From contig JAUQWZ010000047.1 in the NCBI GenBank assembly GCA_030834905.1, positions 1-57,386 of the forward strand: a stretch of DNA of 57,386 nucleotides. The letters run 5' to 3'. Below the pieces are notes generated by a model. The model saw nothing but the letters and a program-made list of their open reading frames with translations. It ran no database searches and was not told where the DNA came from. The stretch is from Aggregatilineales bacterium (GTDB lineage: Bacteria; Chloroflexota; Anaerolineae; Aggregatilineales; Phototrophicaceae). Positions 40,147-47,924 of the stretch are shown one piece after another. The number at the start of each line of letters is the position of its first letter. The first letter of the stretch is position 1. The position numbers were made by a program, and so were the translations under genes.

Positions 40147-40917
40147 TCAGACCGGGGGCCAGGGGTAATTGGGTCCGGGTCCCGGCAGCGGACAGCGGCG
40201 CGATTTGATCAGATGCCGCAGGCGCGACTGGAAGGCGCTGATTTCCGCGCCGGAAAGCAGCTCGCACAGCCCCTGACGGTAAACGCTGCCGCTGTTGTCG
40301 AGCGTCGCGTTCAGTTTTTCGAGGTCTTCAAGAACCGGCGCGGGCAGCGGCTCGCCAGCGAAATCCCAGATGACGGTGCGCAGCTTGTTGGCGGTGTGGA
40401 AGGTCAGCCCATGATCGATGCCCCACAGGTGACCCTGACTGTCGATCAGGCAGTGACCACCTTTGCGGTCAGCGTTGTTGACGATGTAGTCAAACGCCAC
40501 CATCCGCATAAGCTGAAGTGCCAGGGCGTCGTCCAGATCTTCGTTGAACGAGAAGTAGTTGATCTGTGGATCGTGATCGATGAAAAACTGCACCGTCCCC
40601 AACCCGCGTGAGGCTTCGCGCAGCGCGGTGGGCGGCACGATGTCCCACGCCAGCACGTTTGAGGTCTGAAATGACGCCATCTCACGGTAACACAGCGTGC
40701 CGTCGGGGAAGTCCCACAACGGACGCTCGCCCCGCTGCGGCTTGTAGACGGCGGTGAGTTGGGTGTCTTTGTCGGCGACAGCGATCAAAAAGGCGTAGTT
40801 GGAACTCCAGCGAAGGACACCGTATTCCTGATCGATGCCGCCGTTTTCAAGCACTTCGAGCACACGTTCCATCGTGACAGCGGTGGAAGATGGCTTGTCG
40901 TGTTGGTTGTCGCTCAT
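40147..40917 (-). CDS. SCO1664-family protein (PI3/4-kinase-like fold)
   Basis: 256 aa. TAVYKPQRGERPLWDFPDGT, CYREMASFQTSNVLAWDIVP, FDYIVNNADRKGGHCLID and LWGIDHGLTFHTANK match the SCO1664 family (TIGR03843), a kinase-like fold with Lys, DxKxxH-type catalytic loop NADRKGGH and an IDHG metal-binding segment. Biochemical activity is not known. Third gene of a trio with DUF3090 (1-nt gap) and a histidine phosphatase, an arrangement well known in Actinobacteria next to mshC. No mshC is visible here. Start ATG 40917. Confidence 0.9.
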   Translation of the reverse strand: MSDNQHDKPSSTAVTMERVLEVLENGGIDQEYGVLRWSSNYAFLIAVADKDTQLTAVYKPQRGERPLWDFPDGTLCYREMASFQTSNVLAWDIVPPTALREASRGLGTVQFFIDHDPQINYFSFNEDLDDALALQLMRMVAFDYIVNNADRKGGHCLIDSQGHLWGIDHGLTFHTANKLRTVIWDFAGEPLPAPVLEDLEKLNATLDNSGSVYRQGLCELLSGAEISAFQSRLRHLIKSRRCPLPGPGPNYPWPPV

Positions 40918-40918
40918 C

Positions 40919-41419
40919 CTAAGTCCAGTAGTACACCAGCCGCCCGTTGAGCTTTGGATCGGGGCGACCTGCCTGAACGGTGGCGGTCGAATGGGCGCTG
41001 AGGGCGCGCATCTGGGCGCGGCTGCTCCACATTCGCACAACTCCCGGCTCAACAGCGTCCGGATCGAGGTCTTCGTCGATGACCACGAGTTCCTGGGCGA
41101 CCAGCACGATCATATTGCGTTCTTCGTCATAGCCCAAGCCCATTTGCGCCACGCGGAACAGCGGTTCCAGCGGCTCGCGCAGTTCCATGCTGTCGTCGTC
41201 CAGTACTTCGGGAATCGGCTCCGGGTAGCGCTTGTCGAGGTCTTCGACCAGCTCGCGGATCGCTTCGCTCAGCGCCCACGCCTGCTCTTTTTCGATGATC
41301 ATCGAAACCAACTGCGTCTCTTTGCCTGCCTGCAAATGAAAGACGCGCTGACCCTTCGGACCGACGGTGCCAACGGTGATGAAATCAACCGGATTGAGTT
41401 CTATTTCGATATTCGGCAT
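40919..41419 (-). CDS. DUF3090-family protein
   Basis: 166 aa. ELNPVDFITVGTVGPKGQRV, FHLQAGKETQLVSMIIEKEQ, LFRVAQMGLGYDEERNMIVL and MRALSAHSTATVQAGRP are family features. Actinobacterial members, as I recall them, end in a zinc-binding tail after the AGRP segment (CPLCG...GH.C); here the end is PDPKLNGRLVYYWT without Cys. Function unknown. 6-nt gap from the upstream phosphatase gene and 1-nt gap to the SCO1664 gene indicate one operon. Confidence 0.9.
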   Translation of the reverse strand: MPNIEIELNPVDFITVGTVGPKGQRVFHLQAGKETQLVSMIIEKEQAWALSEAIRELVEDLDKRYPEPIPEVLDDDSMELREPLEPLFRVAQMGLGYDEERNMIVLVAQELVVIDEDLDPDAVEPGVVRMWSSRAQMRALSAHSTATVQAGRPDPKLNGRLVYYWT

Positions 41420-41425
41420 ATTTGT

Positions 41426-42076
41426 CTATTTCTCAGAGACTGCTTTTGACCGTTTACGTTCGCGTTCGAGTTCCAGCAGATGACCGACATCATTGATGGT
41501 GCCGATATAGGGTCGCCCAAAGCCGAGCATCAGCGAGCTAATAGATGCGGGAGAAACCACGAGGCGCTGGAAATTATCCAGGTGCATTCCCAGAAAATGC
41601 GCCAGCACCATCTTGATCAGATCGGCGTGCGAGACGACGGCGATCAACTCGCGCGGGTGGGCGGCTGCCAGCGCTTCGACGGCATTGACTGCCCGCGTTT
41701 GCACGCCGCGCATAGTCTCACCATTCGGGAAGTATGCCCGCGACGGGTATTCCTGAACGACATGCCACATCTTGCGGCTTTGCAATGCGGCGATGGATTT
41801 ACCTTCCCAGTCGCCATAGCGCACTTCACCCATTTCGTGCGTCATTTCGATTTGCAGATTGGGATGATGCTGGCGAATGGCTTCCGCTGTCTCTACGGTG
41901 CGCTCCAGCGGGCTGGCGTACAGATGCCTGATCGGCGCGTCTGCCAGACGCCTGCCGAGTGCTTCCGCCTGCGCCTTGCCTTCTTCATTCAGGTGAACAT
42001 CTGGAGTCCAGCCTGCGAGTTTACCAGTCTTTACAAAGTCGTTGACCGCATGCCGAATCAGCAGAATCTGAGTCAT
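41426..42076 (-). CDS. Histidine phosphatase (MSMEG_4193-type phosphomutase-like)
   Basis: 216 aa. Catalytic LIRHAVNDFVKTGKLAGWTP (the RH motif with the phospho-His), LYASPLERTVETAEAI, EVRYGDWEGKSI and VVSHADLIKMVLAHFLG with the second His. The VND.V.TG.LAGWTP start identifies the MSMEG_4193 group (TIGR03848). First gene of the trio with DUF3090 and SCO1664. The frame is open back to 42190, but ATG 42076 starts the conserved domain; the Shine-Dalgarno is weak. Confidence 0.92.
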   Translation of the reverse strand: MTQILLIRHAVNDFVKTGKLAGWTPDVHLNEEGKAQAEALGRRLADAPIRHLYASPLERTVETAEAIRQHHPNLQIEMTHEMGEVRYGDWEGKSIAALQSRKMWHVVQEYPSRAYFPNGETMRGVQTRAVNAVEALAAAHPRELIAVVSHADLIKMVLAHFLGMHLDNFQRLVVSPASISSLMLGFGRPYIGTINDVGHLLELERERKRSKAVSEK

Positions 42077-42216
42077 GGATTGCCCGCGCGATGCCGGTAG
42101 AAATTTCGCAATTTTCTGGATGATAGCATATTCAAGTATAAACCGCATATCGGGAATCACTGAGATTTTGGTTAAGAGCGACCGGGACATTAAGCGTTCG
42201 GGAGATCGCGCATCGC

Positions 42217-42225
42217 TGGTATAAT
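42217..42225 (+). promoter_or_regulatory. Extended -10 promoter of the metallophosphoesterase
   Basis: TGGTATAAT (TGnTATAAT) with GGTATAATAA context as at the tmRNA promoter. No -35. Predicted leader is about 27 nt. Confidence 0.65.
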
Positions 42226-42258
42226 AACCGGTAATTCGACCACCTTTAGGATTGTAGG

Positions 42259-42846
42259 ATGGACATTGGAGTCATTTCTGATATTCACGGCGATTACGCG
42301 GCGCTTGAAACCGCGCTGGACAGATTAAATCAGCACCACCGGGTGAACCAGATCCTGTGCGCGGGCGACCTGGTGGGGCGCGGTCCGCACCCAGACGACG
42401 TGGTGCAGCGCATACGTGAGCAGCAGATCATAACGGTACGCGGCAATCATGATGAATGGAGTTACGGGCTTTCTGTCGAAAACAAGAACTATCTGAAATC
42501 GCTGCCGCTGGAATGGCGCGGTTCGCTGGATGACAGCAGCATCTATATGTGTCACGGCAAACCGGGCAACAACCTGTGGGGATTGTACCGCGATCACATC
42601 TCAAACACGCTGCTCAACATGATGCTTGCCTCGCTGGGAGCAGACATCCTCATTACCGGGCACACGCACATGCCGCTGTACGTGAAGGTGCAGCAGGGCT
42701 GTGTCATCAATCCCGGTTCGCTGTACACGTTCAATAACGTGCGCTCGACGTCACACACCTACGGCGTGCTGCACCTGCCAGACATGACCTTCGATCTGTA
42801 CGATCTGACCGAACCGGCGGGGCAGCGGGTGTATATCCCGATGTGA
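42259..42846 (+). CDS. Metallophosphoesterase (YfcE/MJ0936-like)
   Basis: 195 aa, cytosolic. GVISDIHGDYAALE, CAGDLVGRGPHPDD, VRGNHDEWS, YMCHGKP and LITGHTHMPLYVK give the full set of metal ligands, followed by VINPGSLYTFNNV, typical of the small phosphodiesterases of this class. The natural substrate (cyclic nucleotide, other phosphoester) cannot be told. Divergent from the histidine phosphatase gene with its own promoter; ends 7 nt from the converging anti-sigma gene. Confidence 0.92.
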   Translation: MDIGVISDIHGDYAALETALDRLNQHHRVNQILCAGDLVGRGPHPDDVVQRIREQQIITVRGNHDEWSYGLSVENKNYLKSLPLEWRGSLDDSSIYMCHGKPGNNLWGLYRDHISNTLLNMMLASLGADILITGHTHMPLYVKVQQGCVINPGSLYTFNNVRSTSHTYGVLHLPDMTFDLYDLTEPAGQRVYIPM

Positions 42847-42853
42847 CGGGACA

Positions 42854-43843
42854 TCATCCCCGGCGGCTGAGCAGGAAGGTGAAGATCGACACTGCCAGCA
42901 GCACCACCGCCGCAGCAATGAGCAGTATTCCGACAGTTCCGGCGTCCGGCGCTGGAACGGGTGACGCTGGAATTGGCGTGGGTTCGGGCGCTGCCGTCAT
43001 GGTAGGGGCGGGCGTTTCCGATGGCGGCGCAAACGTGGGCTGGGCTGCTATCGCTGGCGGCGTCGTCGCCTGCACCGAGGTTATCCCGGCGGCAGCCTCG
43101 CCCCCTTCGCCCTGAGCTTCCTCGGCAAATTCAGCGGGCGGTGATTCCGTCAGGGTTTCAAACTCAGACGGCGCGGTTTGGGCGTTGGCTGCCTCGGACG
43201 CGCTGAACTGATCCATCATGGTGGTGGCGCTGTCGGGGCTTTCTTCCTCGGCTGCCGCCGGTACAGATGGTGCCGCCGCGTCAATGGGCGCGTCCGCCGT
43301 CGGCGCGAACATAAACGATAGTGGAGCCTCAGCCTGATCATCAGCGCTTGCCAGCGGCTCTGCCTGGCGTGATTCAGACGCGACTTCGGTGAATTCAAAC
43401 GTATCTGCCAGCGCGGCGGTTGGCACAGGACTGCTCAGCCCGGCATCGGTTGCCAGCAGCGCGATGGCATCCGGCTGATCCGCGTCAGAAAGCTGGGTGC
43501 TGAGGCTCTCCTGCCGCGTGTTCAGCGTCAGAAACGCGCCGACGACCAGCAGCACGACGGCGGCAGCCGCGCTTACAAAGCTGAACAGATAGGACGCGCG
43601 GCGCTCGCGGCGCTGATCGTAGACCATCATGTGGTTGAGGCTGAAATCGCGCGGCGCGGTGAGCGCTGGCAGGCTGCGGATCAGCTCTACCGTCAGCCGA
43701 AGCTGCGCTAACTCCTGCCTGAGGTCGGTATCCTGTTCGAGCCGCGCTTCCAACGCCAAACGCTCTGAGTCGGTCAACTGACCATCCAGATAGGCGGAGA
43801 GGAGTTCGGTGTCGTTTCCCTCAGGCTCAGCGGGCATATTCAA
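42854..43843 (-). CDS. Transmembrane anti-sigma factor-like protein
   Basis: 329 aa. N-terminal ELLSAYLDGQLTDSERLALE and ELAQLRLTVELIRSLPALTA form an anti-sigma (RseA/zf-HC2-like) helical domain, but without HxxxCxxC, so it does not bind zinc in the usual way. A membrane helix (SYLFSFVSAAAAVVLLVVGA) is followed by a ~200-aa Ala/Pro/Glu-rich extracytoplasmic region and a second, C-terminal helix (VGILLIAAAVVLLAVSIFTF) with RRG at the end. 21 nt downstream of the ECF sigma gene, hence probably its regulator. Confidence 0.88.
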   Translation of the reverse strand: MNMPAEPEGNDTELLSAYLDGQLTDSERLALEARLEQDTDLRQELAQLRLTVELIRSLPALTAPRDFSLNHMMVYDQRRERRASYLFSFVSAAAAVVLLVVGAFLTLNTRQESLSTQLSDADQPDAIALLATDAGLSSPVPTAALADTFEFTEVASESRQAEPLASADDQAEAPLSFMFAPTADAPIDAAAPSVPAAAEEESPDSATTMMDQFSASEAANAQTAPSEFETLTESPPAEFAEEAQGEGGEAAAGITSVQATTPPAIAAQPTFAPPSETPAPTMTAAPEPTPIPASPVPAPDAGTVGILLIAAAVVLLAVSIFTFLLSRRG

Positions 43844-43864
43844 TCACAGTACAACTCTAGTCAA

Positions 43865-44467
43865 TCAGTTATCAGTATTAAGACGAAAAGCGGCGGGCAA
43901 TAGTTCCTGAACCGCCTGCAGGCAGTCGCGCACGCTTGCCCGGGCGCGGCTGAGGCGCGATTTCACTGTCCCAAGATTAGCGTCTACCTCGTCGGCGATC
44001 TCCTGATAGCTGAAGCCTTCGACATCGCTCATCACCAGCACCACCCGCTGGTCAGGCGATAAGGCGTCAATACACTGCTGGATAGCGTCCTGAAGCTCGC
44101 GCTGCTGGACGACTTCTTCGGGGGTGTCGCTGTCGGCGGGCAGGGCGGGACCGTCGTCGGCTTCCGCGCCGGGCAGGTCTTCGATGGAGACGGCGGGCTT
44201 GCGCTGGACGCGGCGCAGTTCGTCGTAGCAGCGGTTCGCCGTAATACGCAGCAGCCACGATTTAAAGCTGCCGCCGCGATAGGTACTGATGCGGCGGAAG
44301 GCGAGGATAAACGCTTCCTGAGTCACATCGGCGGCAGCCGACGCTTCGCCCATGATGCGATAAGCGAGGCTGTAGACGTTATTCTGATAGCCGACGACCA
44401 GCCGGTTGAAGGCGTGAAGGTCGCCGCGCTGCGCGTTTTGTATCAGCGCCTGTTCGTTTTCGAGCAT
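43865..44467 (-). CDS. ECF-type RNA polymerase sigma factor
   Basis: 200 aa. Region 2: FNRLVVGYQNNVYSLAYRIM, DVTQEAFILAFRRISTYRGG, FKSWLLRITANRCYDELRRV. Region 4: IDALSPDQRVVLVMSDVEGF, SYQEIADEVDANLGTVKSRL, RARASVRDCL. The acidic linker (GAEADDGPALPADSDTPEE) is normal. Pairs with the membrane anti-sigma downstream. Start ATG 44467 or TTG 44482; the first is preferred because the second lies in the region of the divergent tRNA promoter. Regulates an unknown set of envelope-type genes. Confidence 0.93.
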   Translation of the reverse strand: MLENEQALIQNAQRGDLHAFNRLVVGYQNNVYSLAYRIMGEASAAADVTQEAFILAFRRISTYRGGSFKSWLLRITANRCYDELRRVQRKPAVSIEDLPGAEADDGPALPADSDTPEEVVQQRELQDAIQQCIDALSPDQRVVLVMSDVEGFSYQEIADEVDANLGTVKSRLSRARASVRDCLQAVQELLPAAFRLNTDN

Positions 44468-44475
44468 TCCAACCG

Positions 44476-44504
44476 TTGACAATTTCGCCGTGAACCTTTA
44501 GTAT
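44476..44504 (+). promoter_or_regulatory. Promoter of tRNA-Leu
   Basis: Perfect TTGACA (44476-44481), 17 nt, TAGTAT (44499-44504). The transcript would begin near 44511, about 39 nt before the tRNA. Confidence 0.6.
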
Positions 44505-44549
44505 TGCCTCGTAATTTCGGCAGGAAAGGCAGCCGATCCACCAACAAAC

Positions 44550-44633
44550 GCCGGAGTGGCGAAACTGGCAGACGCGATTGACTCAAAATCAATTGTCCGC
44601 AAGGGCTTGTGGGTTCGAGTCCCACCTCCGGCA
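44550..44633 (+). tRNA. tRNA-Leu (CAA)
   Basis: 84 nt. Acceptor GCCGGAG/CTCCGGC, discriminator A73, anticodon stem ATTGA/TCAAT with loop CTCAAAA (anticodon CAA), long variable arm (TGTCCGCAAGGGCTTGT region), T-arm GTGGGTTCGAGTCCCAC. CCA not encoded. Leu identity fits the variable arm and A73. Confidence 0.96.
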
Positions 44634-44640
44634 CACTGAA

Positions 44641-44664
44641 ACCAGGCAAACGCCTGGTTTTTTG
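44641..44664 (+). terminator. Intrinsic terminator of tRNA-Leu
   Basis: ACCAGGC-AAAC-GCCTGGT followed by TTTTTG, 7 nt after the tRNA. Confidence 0.9.
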
Positions 44665-44835
44665 TTATCCGCCGCTTAATGCTAGGCGAGGGTGCCGCAG
44701 AAGTCAACCGCGCCGCCGCCCATTTCTGCATTATCTTTTTTCCTTGTTCACTGTCAGAATCATAAGGTGTACAGTTGTTTTGCGCAAAGCGCTGGAGCCG
44801 ATTAAGATCAGGGCTTCAACGAAGACGAGGCATAC

Positions 44836-45216
44836 ATGGTACGATTTTTGCTGTCGCTGCTGGTAGCGCTGCTGGTGGGCTTGGGCATCGGGCTGTATAT
44901 CGGGTGGGTGCAGTTTCCACAGGAAACGATTGACAGCCCGGCAAGCGCGCTGGCGCAGCGCTACAAGGATGAATATACCGTTATGACTGCCGCTGGCTTT
45001 CTGGAAGACCACGATCTGACCGGCGCGCTGGAACGCCTGCGGGTGCTGGGCGTGGATAATGTGCCGAGCTACGTGCAGGAGATCACCGAGCGCTACATTA
45101 CCAATTCACGCGACGTCGGCGAAATCCGAAATCTGGTCGCGCTCTCGGAAGGCTTGGGCAGGCTGACGCCGATCATGGAACCCTATCGCATCGTGTCGGT
45201 TCCGGGGCAAAGCTGA
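44836..45216 (+). CDS. Membrane-anchored protein of unknown function (126 aa)
   Basis: One N-terminal helix (FLLSLLVALLVGLGIGLYIG) then WVQFPQETIDSPASALAQRY, KDEYTVMTAAGFLEDHDLTG and ALERLRVLGVDNVPSYVQEI. No family recognised. The segment after the helix is similar to that of the next gene (below), so the two share a helical domain. Stop TGA overlaps the next ATG by one base (TGATG), hence coupled. Confidence 0.75.
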   Translation: MVRFLLSLLVALLVGLGIGLYIGWVQFPQETIDSPASALAQRYKDEYTVMTAAGFLEDHDLTGALERLRVLGVDNVPSYVQEITERYITNSRDVGEIRNLVALSEGLGRLTPIMEPYRIVSVPGQS

Positions 45217-46142
45217 TGGGCGCTTATTACCCACCAGAGACACACGTCGAGCCAGCGCGCAAGTACACGCGCCCGCGCCGCTTTTTCTCAATCACCGGCA
45301 TCATCATCGGGCTGATTCTGGGGCTGGCAGGCGGGTTGTACATTGCCTGGGAAGTGATGCCGGTTCAGGAATACGATGTCGAGCCGTGGCAGCTTCGCGA
45401 GGAAGACAAATCGCGCTATATCGTCGCGGTGGCGCTCGGCTACTCGTATGACGGCGATCTCAACCGGGCGGTTCAGCGGCTGCTCGATCTACGGCTGGGA
45501 AGCGACCCGATTCAGCATGTTGCCGATGTTGCGTGCCAGCTCACCACCACCGGCTACGTCAACAGCACCAGCGGGCTGCACGCGGTGCGCAGCATGATGA
45601 ACTTCTACCAGCTTCAGGGGCGGGCGGGCTGCGCCGACAGCCTGATCAACACCGACGGCAGCGCCCCAACAGCCGTCGTTCAGGTGGCGCTGCCGACTTC
45701 AACGCCGACGCTGGTTCCGCCGGACACCAAGACGCCGACGCCGCCGGGCGCTGCCCCGGTGGTCACGCCAACGCCGATCCCGATTCCGACCACTGTGGCG
45801 CAGGGGTCATTCATCGTGCTGGTGAATACCACTTGCAGCAGCAGCGAGTCGGGGCTGATTCAGGTGAACGTCTACGAGATCAACGGCAGCACCGGTATTC
45901 CGGGGCAGCGTATCCGCGTGCGTTGGGATGGCGGCGATAGCATCTTCTATACCGGTTTGATCCCCGAACGCGGTCCCGCCTATGCCGATTTCGTCATGGA
46001 AGAGGGCGTCAGCTATCGGATCGATATGCCCGGCTTATCCGAGCCGCTTCAGCAGCCGCTGGCAGCCGTGCCGTGTAACGACCCGACCACCGGCGAACGG
46101 GCGATCATCACCTACCGCGTGATATTCCGACCCGCATTCTAA
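45216..46142 (+). CDS. Membrane-anchored protein with stalk and C-terminal beta domain, paralogous N-terminus (308 aa)
   Basis: N-terminal helix IIIGLILGLAGGLYIAWEVM, then PWQLREEDKSRYIVAVALGY, SYDGDLNRAVQRLLDLRLGS resembling YKDEYTVMTAAGFLEDHDLT and ALERLRVLG of the preceding protein. A Pro/Thr stalk (TPTLVPPDTKTPTPPG) leads to a beta-rich C-terminal domain (IQVNVYEINGSTGIPGQRIR, YADFVMEEGVSYRIDMPGLS), like a carboxypeptidase-regulatory or SpaA-type fold, with two Cys that may form a disulfide. Function unknown. Confidence 0.75.
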   Translation: MGAYYPPETHVEPARKYTRPRRFFSITGIIIGLILGLAGGLYIAWEVMPVQEYDVEPWQLREEDKSRYIVAVALGYSYDGDLNRAVQRLLDLRLGSDPIQHVADVACQLTTTGYVNSTSGLHAVRSMMNFYQLQGRAGCADSLINTDGSAPTAVVQVALPTSTPTLVPPDTKTPTPPGAAPVVTPTPIPIPTTVAQGSFIVLVNTTCSSSESGLIQVNVYEINGSTGIPGQRIRVRWDGGDSIFYTGLIPERGPAYADFVMEEGVSYRIDMPGLSEPLQQPLAAVPCNDPTTGERAIITYRVIFRPAF

Positions 46143-46171
46143 GTCGTCATGCAGGCGAAAGGAGACATTCG

Positions 46172-46522
46172 ATGACGGTGAAGCTCAACCCGCAGGCGCT
46201 GGAACATGCCAAACAACTGCTGGACGATGATCTGTATATGATCAACACGTTCTGGAACAGCAGCGCGCCGACTGCCGAACAGGAGCGCCGCTATCTGGAA
46301 GCGAACACCTGGGACGACTACGGCAAGTGGTATCTGGGTATAGACAGTGACCAGCCCGCCGATTCACCCAAACGCTACCAACTGCCATATGGCAACTTTC
46401 AGAAGCTGCACCGCAGCGGCGTGATCGCAGCCCGACAGCGGGCGGCGCAGGAGCACCAGCAGGAAATTGTCGATGGCGCGGACGAGCTGCTCGATTTACT
46501 CGACCGGCTGAATGCGTGCTAA
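46172..46522 (+). CDS. Uncharacterised protein (116 aa)
   Basis: No family recognised with certainty. QALEHAKQLLDDDLYMINTF, then EANTWDDYGKWYLGIDSDQP, RYQLPYGNFQKLHRSGVIAA and a helical C-terminus RAAQEHQQEIVDGADELLDL. Soluble, acidic. In the same direction as the two membrane-anchored proteins, 29 nt after them, with AAAGGAG 8 nt before its ATG. Confidence 0.75.
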   Translation: MTVKLNPQALEHAKQLLDDDLYMINTFWNSSAPTAEQERRYLEANTWDDYGKWYLGIDSDQPADSPKRYQLPYGNFQKLHRSGVIAARQRAAQEHQQEIVDGADELLDLLDRLNAC

Positions 46523-46554
46523 GCACAGCGCGATACACTGCGCGGGCAAGGACG

Positions 46555-46580
46555 GGGGCGACTCGTCGAGTCGCCCCTAC
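46555..46580. repeat. Dispersed palindrome (GGGGCGACTCG arms)
   Basis: GGGGCGACTCG-T-CGAGTCGCCCC followed by TAC. Perfect 11-bp arms between the convergent 116-aa and BtrH-like genes. Confidence 0.8.
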
Positions 46581-46600
46581 AAAAACACCCGCGAGATTCT

Positions 46601-47836
46601 TCAGGCTGGATCGGCGAGGGTGACGCCGACGGCTTCGGCGAGGGCGGTGATGGCGCGGCGTTCAGCATCGCGCAGGGCGAGAACGCGCTCGCGCAGTCCG
46701 GCGCGCAGCGTAGCAGCTTGAGCGTTGGTCAGTGGAAAATTGCGCTCTGCCTCAGCCCGCAGCGCCGCCATCCAGTCATTTAACTGACGCCGTTCCGCCA
46801 GCGAGGCGTTCCCCCCAGTCAGGAACAGAGCGTAATCCCGATCCAGCAGATGTCGCGCTTCGCGGAACATCGGCACATCGTCCGGCAGCAGGGCGGCTAT
46901 CAGGTCATCCCACGCGCTGCCGCAGGCGCGGAACAACTCCGCCACGTCCTTGAGAGCAGGGTTGTTGACGATGGTGCTTGCCTCGTCCAGGAAGTCGGCA
47001 TAAACGCCGCGCGCGCCGTGTCCACCCGTGAAATACGTTTCCAGATAACGATAGGACGAGGTTAACCCGGCGAACATGCGGGTTCCAGGGGCGAACATCT
47101 TCGCCCAACTCTTTTTGTCTTTGTCATTTGCTAGCAGTTTTGCCCATTTGTCATAGGCGTCGAAGCCGAAGCTGCTTTTTGCCTTTGGCGCGAACGGCGG
47201 CGGCTCGGTGAAAATCCGGATGCAGGCGCGGATGCCCGCTTCCACCGCCGAGGGCAGCTTATCGGCTCTGGGCGCTTCGATGGTCATGATGCGGTGCTTC
47301 GTCCTCGCGATACGAGCGCGGGCGGCGGCGAGACTGTCGGTTGAAGTTGTCAGCCCAACCTGGGCGCGGTCAGCGATGTTGACGATGCCCGCTTCAAGAT
47401 CGCAGCCGTAGACCGTGAACGGCATGACCATCCAGTAGTCGTCGCTGATCGGGTGGCTGTCATAGCCGAGGCTGACAATATCTCCCCAGACGACCACCGG
47501 CGTACCACGCGCCAGCCCATTGAGAAGATTAGCAACCGCTTTCTGGGCGTTGGTCGTCTGCTGGACGTGCATGGTGATGCCAAGGCGCTCGAAGACCGCG
47601 CCCGGCTGCTCGTCAAATGGGTAGCGGGTGAGAAAGTGAAGGTGAGGGTCGTAACCCTCATAATCAAACGCGAAGTATCCGGCGCAGATGCCGCCGTTAA
47701 TCCCCATAAGCAGCACGTCGGTGTAGGGCTTGCCGGTGTGCGGCGCGGACACGCCCTGATGGGCGAGAATGTTGCACAGATAGCCGGTAGACCAGCCGAG
47801 TCCATCAAAATGATGATAGTCAGGCAGAATTGTCAT
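46601..47836 (-). CDS. BtrH N-terminal domain / DUF4872 protein
   Basis: 411 aa. HFDGLGWSTGYLCNILAHQG, VLLMGINGGICAGYFAFDYE and GTPVVVWGDIVSLGYDSHPI fit the BtrH N-terminal (C39-peptidase-like) domain; DDYWMVMPFTVYGCDLEAGI and the later helical part match DUF4872. BtrH-type proteins take part in acyl or aminoacyl transfer in butirosin biosynthesis, but most members are uncharacterised. Cys in STGYLCNIL is in the position of a nucleophile. ATG 47836 with GAGGAA 6 nt upstream. Confidence 0.85.
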   Translation of the reverse strand: MTILPDYHHFDGLGWSTGYLCNILAHQGVSAPHTGKPYTDVLLMGINGGICAGYFAFDYEGYDPHLHFLTRYPFDEQPGAVFERLGITMHVQQTTNAQKAVANLLNGLARGTPVVVWGDIVSLGYDSHPISDDYWMVMPFTVYGCDLEAGIVNIADRAQVGLTTSTDSLAAARARIARTKHRIMTIEAPRADKLPSAVEAGIRACIRIFTEPPPFAPKAKSSFGFDAYDKWAKLLANDKDKKSWAKMFAPGTRMFAGLTSSYRYLETYFTGGHGARGVYADFLDEASTIVNNPALKDVAELFRACGSAWDDLIAALLPDDVPMFREARHLLDRDYALFLTGGNASLAERRQLNDWMAALRAEAERNFPLTNAQAATLRAGLRERVLALRDAERRAITALAEAVGVTLADPA

Positions 47837-47924
47837 CGTGTGTTCCTCATCTGTTGTGATGAACACAGCATACGAGGATGTACAATTCACTGGTAGTGGT
47901 TATTTCCATTACTGAACAATAAAC

